A stretch of DNA of 64,000 nucleotides, taken from NCBI RefSeq assembly GCF_916618955.1, contig NZ_OU745390.1, positions 186,001-250,000 of the forward strand, read 5' to 3'. The stretch is from Pseudomonas sp. Marseille-Q3773. GTDB lineage: Bacteria > Pseudomonadota > Gammaproteobacteria > Pseudomonadales > Pseudomonadaceae. Made by a program: the position numbers and the translations under genes. Of this stretch, positions 37,572 to 46,995 are shown one piece after another; positions within the stretch are counted from its first letter, which is position 1, and every line of letters starts with the position of its first letter. Under the pieces are notes generated by a model. The model saw nothing but the letters and a program-made list of their open reading frames with translations, made no database searches and was not told the origin of the DNA.

Positions 37572-38552
37572 CTACAGTGCCTTTACCGGAATGCAGATGT
37601 CGCAGCTGAACTCCCCCGTTTGAGGGTTGAAGGCCGTTGCGGCGTGAAACCTCTCGAAACACGGTCGCTCGTCACATTGCAGGCCGTTGGACGGCATCCA
37701 CTCGCGAAGCAGCCGCGTCCAGGCCTCAGCAATGTTCTCCACCCTGCCTTTGAAGCCAAACAGCGCATAGCGCCCTCCCGGCAGGGTCTGGATGTCTGCC
37801 TGGCCGCTGGTGACAAAATCGGCAGGCACCTCGACACAAGCATCATAACGGCACTTGTCGGCGGGCGTGATGGACGGGTCGTCATGACCGATACCGTAGC
37901 AAACGCCGTCGCTGAAGCCGTGCGAGTACATCCATGGCGTCATCTTGTTGCGCCAGAATTCGCCAATGGCGGGGCCATAGGGGCCGATCAGACGCTGGTA
38001 GGCAACGCGCGTTGCGGGCAAGTCGGTGATACGTACGTTCATGGCGGGATCCTTTGCCGGTGGACAGGAGACGACAGCATCAGTGAACGCGCGTTCGTGT
38101 GCCTGATCCACATTGCTCAAGACCTGATCAGGATTGCTTTCTCCACCAGCGGGGCGTTGGCGGATGGCTTCCACCAGTGCTGCCGCTCGCTGCGGCGCAG
38201 CGGCCCGCCAGTCCGATGGCGTACAGCCAAACCTGAGCTTGAAGGCCCGTGCGAATGCCTCGGCCGAATTGAAGCCAGTCGCCAGGGCGGTTTCCAGCAC
38301 TGTTTCGTGGCGGCTGGTGGAAAGACGCAGTGCCGCTTTTTCCAGGCGTCGGCGCCGGATGTAGTTGCCCAGGGTCTCGCCCATCCAGGCAGCGAAGATC
38401 CGATGAAAGTGAAAGCGCGAAAAATTGGCGATGTCGGCCAATGCTGCGCCATCGAGAGGTTGCTCCAGGTGAGCATCGATGTAGTTGAGTACGCGATTCA
38501 TGCGCCGTGTGTACTCAGCGCGTGATGCCTGAGCGGTAGGTTCGGTGGTCAT
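37572..38552 (-). CDS. AraC family regulator with GyrI-like effector domain
   Basis: The 326-residue protein has the AraC double helix-turn-helix at the N-terminus (ALADIANFSRFHFHRIFAAW, residues about 35-110) and a GyrI-like small-molecule domain from about residue 170. This order is that of Rob/SoxS-like multidrug sensors. ATG 38552 directly follows a TTG that also could start. It is divergent from the nitrate reductase gene, but the regulatory signals there point to nitrogen control, so a link is not assumed. Confidence 0.87.
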   Translation of the reverse strand: MTTEPTAQASRAEYTRRMNRVLNYIDAHLEQPLDGAALADIANFSRFHFHRIFAAWMGETLGNYIRRRRLEKAALRLSTSRHETVLETALATGFNSAEAFARAFKLRFGCTPSDWRAAAPQRAAALVEAIRQRPAGGESNPDQVLSNVDQAHERAFTDAVVSCPPAKDPAMNVRITDLPATRVAYQRLIGPYGPAIGEFWRNKMTPWMYSHGFSDGVCYGIGHDDPSITPADKCRYDACVEVPADFVTSGQADIQTLPGGRYALFGFKGRVENIAEAWTRLLREWMPSNGLQCDERPCFERFHAATAFNPQTGEFSCDICIPVKAL

Positions 38553-38772
38553 CAAGCTCTCGGATCAAGGCAGTGGCTCGTCGGGGAGCGCTGAGTAAAC
38601 CTCTTCCACCTGCGGCAACGCTAGTGCTCCAGCCGCCATGAGTCGCGAATGTGCTCCAGCATGGCGCCAGGATGCCCGCGTGTGCCATCGCATGGTGCGC
38701 GACCTGTGCCGGCTTGTTCGCGGTCGAGTCCGCGCGCGCAGTGCAGTGCCGCCTTCAACCCTGGGGAAATCC

Positions 38773-38806
38773 TTGTGCGAGCCGGCTTGCCCGCGAAGGC
38801 CGGTAC
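38773..38806. repeat. P. putida-type REP sequence
   Basis: TTGTGCGAGCCGGCTTGC and CCGCGAAGGCCGG together match the common P. putida REP pattern with an internal stem. It ends five bases before the sigma-54 promoter of the nitrate reductase gene. Confidence 0.65.
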
Positions 38807-38810
38807 AGCT

Positions 38811-38824
38811 GGCCCACAAATTGC
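38811..38824 (+). promoter_or_regulatory. Sigma-54 promoter of the nitrate reductase gene
   Basis: TGGCCCACAAATTGCT (38810-38825) has GG at 38811-38812 and GC at 38823-38824 with exactly ten bases between, and matches the sigma-54 consensus TGGCAC-N5-TTGC closely. This points to control by the nitrogen regulator NtrC. Confidence 0.8.
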
Positions 38825-38878
38825 TCTCTCACCGCCATCCAGGGCCATCAACGTCGACAGCCCGCACCCTTTCACGAC

Positions 38879-38932
38879 AAAGGCGCCGTGTTGCCCCGCT
38901 TGCCAAGCAAGCCGGGCAGCCGGCGCCTTTTT
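38879..38932 (+). terminator. Leader terminator (attenuator) before the nitrate reductase gene
   Basis: AAAGGCGCC and GGCGCCTTT close a long hairpin whose inner part pairs TGCCC with GGGCA and GCTTGC with GCAAGC, followed by a short T run. It lies between the sigma-54 promoter and the start codon, so transcription must pass it. This is the arrangement of NasR/NasT (ANTAR) antitermination leaders. Confidence 0.75.
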
Positions 38933-38955
38933 GCGTTCCCACAGGAGCCCGCCCC

Positions 38956-41900
38956 ATGGCCAACAGCGAAGTGCGCAGCGTCTGCCCCTATTGCGGCGTC
39001 GGTTGCGGCATCGTCATGAGTGTCGTCGATGGCAAGGTCAGCAAGATCAGCGGCGACAAGCAGCACCCCAGCAACTTCGGCCGCCTGTGCACCAAAGGCC
39101 TTACCGCGCACCTGCCGCTGAGTGCCCCCGGACGCATGGCAGACGCCTACGTACGCCAGCAGCGCAACCAGCAGCCGGCGCGCACCGGCATCGACCAGGC
39201 CATTGCCGATGCCGCCGCACGCCTGCGCCGCATCATCGATCAGCACGGCCCCGACGCCGTGGCGCTGTACGTGTCCGGGCAGATGTCGCTGGAAGCCCAG
39301 TACCTGGCCAACAAGCTGGCCAAGGGTTTCATTCGTACCCGTCACATCGAGTCCAACTCGCGCCTGTGCATGGCCAGCGCCAGCAGTGGCTACAAGCTCT
39401 CGCTCGGTGCCGATGGCCCGCCCGGCAGCTATCAGGACTTCGATCACGCTGATGTGTTCCTGGTAATCGGCGCCAACATGGCCGACTGTCACCCGATCCT
39501 GTTCCTGCGCCTGCTCGACCGGGTCAAGGCGGGGGCCAGGCTGATCGTCGTCGACCCACGGCGCAGTGCCACCGCCGACAAGGCCGACCTGTTCCTGCAG
39601 GTGCGCCCTGGTACCGACATGGCCTTGCTCAATGGGCTGCTGCATGTGATGCAACGCAACGGCCATACCAACCCCGACTTCATCAACCGTCATACCGAGG
39701 GCTGGGACGAACTACCGGCCTTCCTCGACGATTACACGCCCGAACGGGTGGCCGCCATCACCGGCCTGGCCGAGGCCGACCTGATCAAGGCCGCCGAATG
39801 GATCGGCACTGCCAGCAACTGGATGAGTTGCTGGACCATGGGCCTGAACCAGAGCATCCACGGCACCTGGCACAGTAACGCGCTGTGCAACCTGCACCTG
39901 GCCACCGGTGCCATCTGCCGCCCCGGCAGCGGGCCGTTCTCGCTGACCGGCCAGCCCAACGCCATGGGGGGCCGCGAAATGGGCTACATGGGTGGCGGTC
40001 TGCCGGGCCAGCGCTCGGCGCTGGTGGCGGCAGACCGCGCCTTCGTCGAACGGCAGTGGGGCCTGCCGCCTGGCAGCCTGCGGGCAGAAGAAGGCGAGGG
40101 CACCATTGCCCTGTACCAGCAGATGAAAGCAGGTGAAGTCAAAGCCTGCTGGATCATCTGCAGCAACCCGGTGGCCAGCGTCGCCAATCGCCAGCAAGTG
40201 ATGGATGGCTTGCGCCAGGCCGAGCTGGTGATCGCCCAGGATGCCTTTCTCGACACTGAAACCAACCGCTACGCCGACATTATCCTGCCTGCCGCGCTGT
40301 GGGCCGAAGGCGAGGGCGTGATGGTCAACAGTGAACGCAACCTGACCCTGATGCCGCGCGCCGTCGCGCCGCCCGGGCAGAGCCTGGCGGATTGGCAGAT
40401 CATTGCCCGGGTCGCCTGCGCCATGGGCTACGCCGATGCCTTCGACTACCCCGATGCTGAAGCGGTGTACGAGGAAATTCGCCGCTTTCACAACCCCGCG
40501 ACCGGCTACGACCTGCGTGGCATCGGTTATGCCGAGCTGCGCCGGCAACCGCGCCAGTGGCCTTGCCCGCCAGGGCGCGACAACACGCGCAGCCCGCTGC
40601 GTTACCACAACGATGGCAGCAGCCAGGCGCTGCTGCACGATGCCCGCGGCGAGCGCCCGGCATTGGCCTTCGCCACCGATAGCGGCAAGGCGCGCTTCTT
40701 CGCCCGGCCCTGGCTGCCAGCGGCCGAGCTGCCGGACGCTGATTACCCCATGCTGCTGAATACCGGCCGTGTGCAGCACCAGTGGCACACCCTGACCAAG
40801 ACCGGCAAGGTGCCGGCGCTGAACAAGCTGGAGCCAGGCCCCTTCGTCGAACTCCACCCCGAAGATGCCGCGCGGCTGGGTATCGCGGAAAAGGACCAGG
40901 TGGCCATCCGCTCGCGCCGGGGGCAGGCCGTGCTGCCCGCACGGATCAGCGACCGGGTGATGCCGGGCAACTGCTTTGCACCTTTCCACTGGAGCGACCT
41001 GGCCGGCCCGCAACTGGCGATCAATGCCGTCACCTGCGATGCGGTCGACCCGCTGTCGTTGCAACCGGCGTTCAAGCATTGCGCCGTGGCTCTCGAGCGA
41101 GTCGCCGGTGAACGCATTGAAGCCCTTGAACTGGACACCGCCATTGCGCAGCCAGCTCGCAAGGCGCTCGCCGCCCCACGGCACCAGGTTCTCTGGGCCT
41201 CGCAGACCGGCAACGGCGAGCGTCTGGCCGAACGCTGTGCCGAGCGCCTGCGGGATGCTGGCCTCGCTGTGCAGCTCGATTGCATGGATGCGGTCAGCCC
41301 GCATCAACTGCAGGGCGCCGCCAGCGTGGTGCTGATTGCCAGTACCTTCGGCGATGGCGATGCGCCGGATGGTGCAGCGGCATTCTGGCGTGCCTTGCAA
41401 GGCGCGGAGGGCGCCCATTGTGCCGCACTGCCCTATGCCGTGCTGGCGCTGGGCGACTCCAGCTACGCCCAGTTCTGCGGTTTTGGCCGCAAGCTGGACC
41501 AGCGCCTGGCCGAGCTGGGTGGGCGACGCCTGCTGCAGCGGGTTGATTGCGAGCCCGATTTCGACGATGCCTTCACTGCCTGGCTCGATGCGCTGCTGCC
41601 AACCCTGGGCGGTGCCGCTGCGCCGCAGCCGCGTAGCGAGGCTGCTGTCTGCAGCAAGCAGCAACCCTGGGCTGCCAGCCTGCTGGAGAACCGCTTGCTG
41701 AACGGCCCGGGTGCCGGCAAGGAAACCCGGCAGCTGGTGTTCGACCTGGGCGGTAGCAATTTGACCTATGCCCCCGGTGATGCCCTTGGCGTGTGGCCGC
41801 GCAACTGCCCGGCGCTGGTCGATGAACTGCTGGCGCTGATGCAACTGGATGGTCAGACCAGGGTCGAGCTGAAAAACCAGCCGCCCATGCCGCTGGTTGA

Positions 41901-42744
41901 GGCCCTGCAAGCGCACCTGGAAATCGCCAAGGTCACCCCGCAGCAACTGCAGGCATTTGCCGCCAATGCCCCGGACCTGCAGCGCCTGCTGCAGCCCGAA
42001 TGCAAGGCTGAGTTGCAGCACTGGCTGTGGGGCCGGCAACTGGTCGATGTGCTGCACGCCTTCCCTCAGCAACTGTCGCTGGCCAGCTGGCTTGCGCTAC
42101 TCAAGCCGTTGCAGCCGCGCCTGTACTCGATAAGCTCCAGCCCGCTGGCACACCCGGGGCAAGTGCACCTGACCGTTTCCACGCTGCGCTATGGCGCGCG
42201 CAAAGGCGTGTGCTCAAGCTTCCTCGCCGATCGCGCGCAGTCGTTGAAGGTGGCGATTTTCCCGCAGGTATCGAAGCACTTCCGGCTGCCCGAGGACGAC
42301 AACGTGCCACTGATCATGGTCGGCCCCGGTACCGGCATTGCACCTTTCCGCGCCTTTCTCGAGGAGCGTGAGGCACGCGGGGCCAAAGGCGCCAACTGGC
42401 TGTTCTTCGGCGAGCAGTACGCGGCCACCGATTTTTACTACCGGGAGCAATTGCAGGCGTGGCAGGCCGCAGGCCACTTGCGTCTGGACACCGCCTTCTC
42501 GCGGGACCAGGCGCAGAAAATCTACGTGCAGCAGCGCATGCTGGAGCGCGGGGCGGAGCTGTGGCAGTGGTTACAGGCAGGGGCTTACTTCTATGTGTGC
42601 GGTGATGCGCAGCGCATGGCCAGGGATGTGGATGCGGCATTGCAGGTGATCGTGGCCGAGCATGGAGGCATGGAGGCGACGGCAGCTGTGGCTTATGTCG
42701 AGGCGCTGGGCAAGGCCAGGCGGTATCGGCGTGATGTGTATTGA
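38956..42744 (+). CDS. Assimilatory nitrate reductase fused to CysJ-like diflavin reductase
   Basis: The 1262-residue protein joins a NasA-type catalytic subunit to a diflavin reductase. Residues 1-700 have the 4Fe-4S cysteines C10, C13, C17 and C45, and Cys138 in [10 protein letters not shown] as likely molybdenum ligand. A flavodoxin domain starts near residue 743 ([15 protein letters not shown]), then an FAD domain ([10 protein letters not shown], about 1056-1065) and a nicotinamide domain ([12 protein letters not shown], about 1123), ending RRYRRDVY like CysJ. It would carry electrons from NAD(P)H to nitrate in one chain, in the cytoplasm. ATG 38956 follows AGGAG. Confidence 0.93.
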   Translation: MANSEVRSVCPYCGVGCGIVMSVVDGKVSKISGDKQHPSNFGRLCTKGLTAHLPLSAPGRMADAYVRQQRNQQPARTGIDQAIADAAARLRRIIDQHGPDAVALYVSGQMSLEAQYLANKLAKGFIRTRHIESNSRLCMASASSGYKLSLGADGPPGSYQDFDHADVFLVIGANMADCHPILFLRLLDRVKAGARLIVVDPRRSATADKADLFLQVRPGTDMALLNGLLHVMQRNGHTNPDFINRHTEGWDELPAFLDDYTPERVAAITGLAEADLIKAAEWIGTASNWMSCWTMGLNQSIHGTWHSNALCNLHLATGAICRPGSGPFSLTGQPNAMGGREMGYMGGGLPGQRSALVAADRAFVERQWGLPPGSLRAEEGEGTIALYQQMKAGEVKACWIICSNPVASVANRQQVMDGLRQAELVIAQDAFLDTETNRYADIILPAALWAEGEGVMVNSERNLTLMPRAVAPPGQSLADWQIIARVACAMGYADAFDYPDAEAVYEEIRRFHNPATGYDLRGIGYAELRRQPRQWPCPPGRDNTRSPLRYHNDGSSQALLHDARGERPALAFATDSGKARFFARPWLPAAELPDADYPMLLNTGRVQHQWHTLTKTGKVPALNKLEPGPFVELHPEDAARLGIAEKDQVAIRSRRGQAVLPARISDRVMPGNCFAPFHWSDLAGPQLAINAVTCDAVDPLSLQPAFKHCAVALERVAGERIEALELDTAIAQPARKALAAPRHQVLWASQTGNGERLAERCAERLRDAGLAVQLDCMDAVSPHQLQGAASVVLIASTFGDGDAPDGAAAFWRALQGAEGAHCAALPYAVLALGDSSYAQFCGFGRKLDQRLAELGGRRLLQRVDCEPDFDDAFTAWLDALLPTLGGAAAPQPRSEAAVCSKQQPWAASLLENRLLNGPGAGKETRQLVFDLGGSNLTYAPGDALGVWPRNCPALVDELLALMQLDGQTRVELKNQPPMPLVEALQAHLEIAKVTPQQLQAFAANAPDLQRLLQPECKAELQHWLWGRQLVDVLHAFPQQLSLASWLALLKPLQPRLYSISSSPLAHPGQVHLTVSTLRYGARKGVCSSFLADRAQSLKVAIFPQVSKHFRLPEDDNVPLIMVGPGTGIAPFRAFLEEREARGAKGANWLFFGEQYAATDFYYREQLQAWQAAGHLRLDTAFSRDQAQKIYVQQRMLERGAELWQWLQAGAYFYVCGDAQRMARDVDAALQVIVAEHGGMEATAAVAYVEALGKARRYRRDVY

Positions 42745-42772
42745 AGTGCACCGCGATGGGGTGTTGTGCACT
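42745..42772. promoter_or_regulatory. Candidate NtrC enhancer site upstream of nirB
   Basis: AGTGCAC (42745-42751) and GTGCACT (42766-42772) form a perfect inverted repeat of NtrC-like half sites (TGCAC) about 135 bases before the sigma-54 promoter. Spacing within the site is not the textbook one, so this is only a candidate. Confidence 0.35.
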
Positions 42773-42785
42773 GTGAATGGGCATG

Positions 42786-42827
42786 GCCTGTAGCGGCCTC
42801 TGGGTGGGTAAACCCACTCGCACAGGT
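42786..42827. repeat. P. putida-type REP sequence
   Basis: GCCTGTAGCGGCCTCTGG and GTGGGTAAACCCAC with CTCGCACAGGT resemble the common REP element of P. putida (GCGGGTAAACCCGCTCCTACAGG in consensus has the same layout, cited in part: GGGTAAACCC). It lies between the nitrate reductase and nirB genes. Confidence 0.6.
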
Positions 42828-42906
42828 GGGGCACAGGCCTGAAAATGCTGGAAAGCCTTGAGCAGCCGGTTTACCCGCGCCAAGGCCAGCCCAGCGTCAC
42901 CCGGTT

Positions 42907-42920
42907 GGCACACTCTCTGC
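42907..42920 (+). promoter_or_regulatory. Sigma-54 promoter of nirBD
   Basis: TTGGCACACTCTCTGCTT has GG (42907-42908) and GC (42919-42920) with exactly ten bases between and fits TGGCAC-N5-TTGC except for one C. Start of transcription should be near 42932. Confidence 0.82.
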
Positions 42921-42996
42921 TTCACACTCGTTACAACAACGCCCGCTGATCAACGGCGATCAATCGGGCCACCTACCGTGATGAATACAGGCAAAG

Positions 42997-43030
42997 GCGC
43001 CTGGAGCTTCGGCTCCAGGCGCTTTTTTTT
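42997..43030 (+). terminator. Leader terminator (attenuator) before nirB
   Basis: GCGCCTGGAGC, loop TTCG, GCTCCAGGCGC form a perfect 11-base stem followed by eight T, only 16 bases before the nirB start codon and after the sigma-54 promoter. It must be read through for expression, as in antiterminated nas leaders. The element begins with CAAAGGCGCC, the same ten bases as in the other leader. Confidence 0.88.
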
Positions 43031-43046
43031 GATCGAGGATCGGCTT

Positions 43047-45599
43047 ATGAAGGCAACAGCGAGCAGCGGGCAACGAGAGCGACTGATCATCGTCGGCAAC
43101 GGCATGGTCGGCCATCACTGTGTCGAACAACTGGTCAGCCGCGGCGCCCTGCAGCGCTTCGAGCTGCACGTGTTCGGCGAAGAGCGGCAACGCGCCTACG
43201 ACCGTGTGCACCTGTCCGAGTACTTTGGCGGCAGCTCTGCCGAAACCCTGGCCCTGTGCGGGCAGGATTTCTACAGCGCCAGCGGCGTACACCTGCACCT
43301 CGGTGAAGCGGTGCTGGAAATCGACCGGGAGCGCAGCGAAGTGGTCACCGCCGAGGGCCGCTACGGCTACGACCAGCTGGTGCTGGCCACCGGCTCGTAC
43401 CCCTTCGTGCCGCCGATCGAAGGCTCCAGCGGCAATGCTCGCCTGGTCTACCGCACCCTCGATGACCTCGACGCCATCCGCGCTGCCGCCGCCAGTGCCC
43501 GCCGTGGCGTGGTGGTGGGCGGTGGCCTGCTCGGCCTGGAAGCGGCCAACGCCCTCAAGTCGCTGGGCCTGGAAGCGCACGTGGTGGAATTCGCCCCACG
43601 GCTGATGCCGGTGCAACTGGACGGCGGGGGCGGTGCCGCGCTCAAGGCCCGGATCGAAGCCCTGGGGGTGGGCGTGCACCTGTCGCGCGCCACCCAGTCG
43701 ATCAGTGCCGGTGAAGATTACCGCTACCGCATGAACTTCGCTGGCGGCGAGCACCTGGAAACCGACCTGATCGTGTTTTCTGCCGGTATCCGCCCGCAGG
43801 ACGCCCTGGGCCGGGCCTGCGGCCTGGAGATCGCGGCGCGTGGCGGGGTGGTGATCGATAACCACTGCCGCAGCAGCGATCCACACATCTTTGCCATCGG
43901 CGAGTGCGCCTCGTGGAACGGCAGCGTATTCGGCCTGGTCGCCCCAGGCTACAGCATGGCACGCAACCTGGCCGCGCTGCTGGTGGGGGAAGCCGCTGGC
44001 GAATTCACGGGTGCCGACATGTCGACCAAGCTCAAGCTGCTGGGTGTGGATGTCGGCTCGATCGGCGATGCCCACGGCGCCACGCCAGGCGCGCGCAGTT
44101 ACCGCTTCATCGACGAAGCCAACAGTGCCTACCGCCGGCTGGTGGTGGACGCCAGCGGCAAGCGCGTGCTCGGCGCGGTACTGGTGGGCGACAACAGTTA
44201 CTACGATACCCTGTTGCAATACGCCCAGAACGGCATCGCCCTGCCGGCCGACCCGGCGGCGCTGATCCTGCCGCAAGGTGGCGCAGCACCAGCCCTGGGC
44301 GCCGACGCGCTGCCCGACAGTGCCACCCTCTGTTCCTGCCACAACGTCAGCAAGGGCGCGGTCTGTGCCGCCATCGACAGCGGCTGTGGCGACCTGGCCG
44401 CGGTCAAGGGCTGCACCAAGGCCGCGACAGGCTGTGGTGGTTGTGCGGCGCTGCTCAAGCAAGTGGTCGAGCATGAGCTTGGCGCCCGCGGCGTGGTGGT
44501 GGACAAAAGCCTGTGCGAGCACTTTGCCTACACCCGCCAGGAGCTGTACGGGCTGGTGCGGGTGGAGGGGATCCGTACGTTCAACGAACTTCTCCAGCGC
44601 CATGGCAAAGGGCAGCTTGGCTGCGACATCTGCAAGCCCGCAGTGGGCAACATCCTCGCCTCGTGCTGGAACCAGCCGATCATGGACCCGGCGCTGGTGC
44701 CGCTGCAGGACACCAACGACACCTTCATGGCCAACATGCAGAAGAACGGCACCTACTCGGTGGTGCCGCGCATCCCCGGCGGTGAAATCACCCCGGACAA
44801 GCTCATCGTGATCGGCCAGGTGGCGAAGAAGTACGACCTGTACACCAAGATCACCGGTGGCCAGCGTATCGACCTGTTTGGCGCCCAACTGCACGAGCTG
44901 CCGCTGATCTGGGGCGAACTGATCGAGGCCGGCTTCGAGACCGGCCACGCCTATGGCAAGTCGACCCGCACGGTGAAGTCGTGCGTGGGCAGCACCTGGT
45001 GCCGCTACGGGGTGCAGGACAGCGTCGGCATGGCCCTGCGCCTGGAAGACCGCTACAAGGGCCTGCGCAGCCCGCACAAGCTCAAGTTCGCAGTGTCCGG
45101 CTGCACCCGTGAATGCGCCGAGGCGCAAAGCAAGGACATCGGCGTGATCGCCACCGAGAAGGGCTGGAACCTTTACGTGTGCGGCAACGGCGGCATGCGC
45201 CCGCGGCACGCCGAACTGTTCGCCACCGACCTCGACGACGAGACCCTGGTGCGCCTGATCGACCGGGTGCTGATGTTCTACATCCGCACCGCCGACAAGC
45301 TGCAGCGCACCTCGGTGTGGCGCGAGAACCTGGAGGGCGGGTTGGACTACCTGAAACAGGTGGTCATCGACGATAGCCTGGGCCTGGCCGGCGAACTGGA
45401 AGCGCAGATGCAGCATGTGGTCGACCAGTATGAGTGCGAGTGGGCCAACGCCCTGAACGACCCGGAAAAACTCAAGCGCTTCCGTACCTTCGTCAATGAC
45501 CGCCGCGCGGACCCGGACGTGCACTTCGTGCGCGAACGCGAGCAGCGTCGGCCTGCGGCAGCGCTGCACCTGATCCCAACCGTCGAGGAGGCTGTGTGA
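43047..45599 (+). CDS. nirB: Assimilatory nitrite reductase, large subunit
   Basis: The 850-residue protein reduces nitrite to ammonium with NAD(P)H. It has an FAD/NAD(P) pyridine nucleotide reductase part (RLIIVGNGMVGHHCVEQL, residues 1-320), a BFD-like 2Fe-2S domain (CSCHNVSKGAVC and later GCGGC, about 430-480) and a sirohaem/4Fe-4S domain with C646, C652, C686 and C690 in CVGSTWC and CTREC. ATG 43047 follows GAGGA, within 20 bases of the leader terminator. It is the first gene of the nirBD pair. Confidence 0.95.
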   Translation: MKATASSGQRERLIIVGNGMVGHHCVEQLVSRGALQRFELHVFGEERQRAYDRVHLSEYFGGSSAETLALCGQDFYSASGVHLHLGEAVLEIDRERSEVVTAEGRYGYDQLVLATGSYPFVPPIEGSSGNARLVYRTLDDLDAIRAAAASARRGVVVGGGLLGLEAANALKSLGLEAHVVEFAPRLMPVQLDGGGGAALKARIEALGVGVHLSRATQSISAGEDYRYRMNFAGGEHLETDLIVFSAGIRPQDALGRACGLEIAARGGVVIDNHCRSSDPHIFAIGECASWNGSVFGLVAPGYSMARNLAALLVGEAAGEFTGADMSTKLKLLGVDVGSIGDAHGATPGARSYRFIDEANSAYRRLVVDASGKRVLGAVLVGDNSYYDTLLQYAQNGIALPADPAALILPQGGAAPALGADALPDSATLCSCHNVSKGAVCAAIDSGCGDLAAVKGCTKAATGCGGCAALLKQVVEHELGARGVVVDKSLCEHFAYTRQELYGLVRVEGIRTFNELLQRHGKGQLGCDICKPAVGNILASCWNQPIMDPALVPLQDTNDTFMANMQKNGTYSVVPRIPGGEITPDKLIVIGQVAKKYDLYTKITGGQRIDLFGAQLHELPLIWGELIEAGFETGHAYGKSTRTVKSCVGSTWCRYGVQDSVGMALRLEDRYKGLRSPHKLKFAVSGCTRECAEAQSKDIGVIATEKGWNLYVCGNGGMRPRHAELFATDLDDETLVRLIDRVLMFYIRTADKLQRTSVWRENLEGGLDYLKQVVIDDSLGLAGELEAQMQHVVDQYECEWANALNDPEKLKRFRTFVNDRRADPDVHFVREREQRRPAAALHLIPTVEEAV

Positions 45600-45961
45600 T
45601 GAACCTGTCCAATGCTGCTGTGAAAACCCGTGTGAACTGGCAAACGGTGTGCCTGGCCGAGGATCTGGTAGCCGATTCGGGGGTAGTGGTGTGGCTCGAT
45701 GGCGCCCAGGTGGCGCTGTTCTACCTGCCGGGGCAGGCCCAACCGCTGTACGCGGTGGACAACCGCGACCCGCGTTCCGGGGCCAATGTCATCGGCCGTG
45801 GGCTGGTGGGCACGCTGCAGGGCGAACTGGTGGTGGCGGCGCCGTTGTACAAGCAGCATTTCAGCCTGCACAGCGGGCAATGCCTGGAAGATTCGGCGCA
45901 GCGCTTGCGGGTGTGGCCGGTGCGCTTGAGGGGGCTTGCGGTGGAGTTGGCGGTGGATTGA
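45599..45961 (+). CDS. nirD: Nitrite reductase, small subunit
   Basis: The 120-residue protein has the Rieske-like NirD fold without the usual pair of Cys-x-His cluster motifs; VWLDGAQVALFYLPGQAQPLYAVDNRDP (residues about 26-53) is typical in layout. ATG 45599 overlaps the nirB stop by one base, and GTG 45596 is an alternative. It is needed with NirB for nitrite reduction. Confidence 0.9.
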   Translation: MNLSNAAVKTRVNWQTVCLAEDLVADSGVVVWLDGAQVALFYLPGQAQPLYAVDNRDPRSGANVIGRGLVGTLQGELVVAAPLYKQHFSLHSGQCLEDSAQRLRVWPVRLRGLAVELAVD

Positions 45962-46062
45962 TGCGTTGTTGTCGCCTGTGGGATCGAGCGCCGCGCGGGC
46001 GGCGCTCGATCTCCAATACGGCGAAAATACCGTGACGAGCGCAATGCGTTAAGCTTGCGCCC

Positions 46063-46995
46063 ATGAACCTCGACACCCGCATCAAGTACCGCCACCTCCT
46101 GTGCTTCCTGGAGATTGCCCGGCAGGGCAGCCTGGCCAGGGCTGCCGACGTGCTCGCGATCAGTCAGCCGGCCATCTCCAAGACCCTCAGGGAGCTCGAG
46201 GAGCTGCTGGAAACGCGGTTGTTCGCGCGCAGCCGCCAAGGCGTCGAGCTGACTGCGGACGGCACGCGCTTCATGCGGTACGCCGGGCCCAGCGTGCAAG
46301 CCCTGCGCGATGGCGTCAGCAGCCTGCGCGGCGAAGCGCGGGCGCCGTCGCAGGTACGCATTGGCGTGCTGTCCACGGTGGAAGGGCTGCTCATGCCCGA
46401 GGTGTTGTGCCGCCTGCACCAGCGCCATGAAGCGCTGGTGATCAGTGTGGTCACCGGGGTCAGCGCGCAGTTGCTCGGCCAGTTGCGCCTGGGCGAGCTG
46501 GAGCTGGTTGTCGGGCGCATGACCGACAGCCCACAGATCCAGGGGCTGTCTTTCGAGCACCTGTACAGCGAGTCGATGAGCCTGGTGGTACGCCCTGGCC
46601 ACCCGCTGCTGGCCAGCACGCCGGTTGAAAGAGCCCAGGTCGGGCGTTACCCGCTGGTGTTGCCGCCGGCCGGTACCACCATCCGCCAGCATGCCGACAG
46701 CCTGTTCGTGCAATGCGGCATCCAGCTGCCGGCACAGCGTCTGGAAACCCTGTCTCTGGCCCTGAGCCGGCGTTACCTGCTGGGCAGCGATGCGCTGTGG
46801 GTGGCGCCGCGCGATGCGGTGCTGCTCGACTTGCGCCGTGGCGAGCTGGCCGAACTCGACCTGGGCGTGCGCGAGCCGGGCGGCTCGGTAGGCATCTGCC
46901 GCAACGCGGCCTTGCCACAGAGCCTTCCCGGGCAGTGGGTATGCGAGGTGCTGCGCGAAGTGGCCGGGCAGTACCGCGACGGTGCCTACCCCTGA
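46063..46995 (+). CDS. LysR family regulator, PcaQ-like
   Basis: The 310-residue protein has a LysR winged helix (RAADVLAISQPAISKTLREL) and an effector domain. The start MNLDTRIKYRHLLCFLEIAR and the string LVVGRMTDSPQIQGLSFEHL are like PcaQ, which controls protocatechuate degradation in some bacteria. No pca gene is nearby, so the target is unknown. It is not obviously linked to nirBD (101-base gap) and its 3' end overlaps the convergent outer-membrane factor gene by ten bases. Confidence 0.82.
   Translation: MNLDTRIKYRHLLCFLEIARQGSLARAADVLAISQPAISKTLRELEELLETRLFARSRQGVELTADGTRFMRYAGPSVQALRDGVSSLRGEARAPSQVRIGVLSTVEGLLMPEVLCRLHQRHEALVISVVTGVSAQLLGQLRLGELELVVGRMTDSPQIQGLSFEHLYSESMSLVVRPGHPLLASTPVERAQVGRYPLVLPPAGTTIRQHADSLFVQCGIQLPAQRLETLSLALSRRYLLGSDALWVAPRDAVLLDLRRGELAELDLGVREPGGSVGICRNAALPQSLPGQWVCEVLREVAGQYRDGAYP

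Noticed and set aside
38681..38698. GTGCCA and TGGTGC as an NtrC site upstream of the nitrate reductase gene
   Set aside because: The spacing between half sites is two bases too long and one half matches poorly.
42960..45569. Very long minus-strand open frame opposite nirB
   Set aside because: Shadow of nirB, which has cofactor motifs and a promoter; the antisense product matches no family.
46063..46995. LysR gene as a regulator of nirBD or of the lipid-amine operon
   Set aside because: It resembles PcaQ, has its own upstream gap and is convergent with the operon; nothing ties it to either set.
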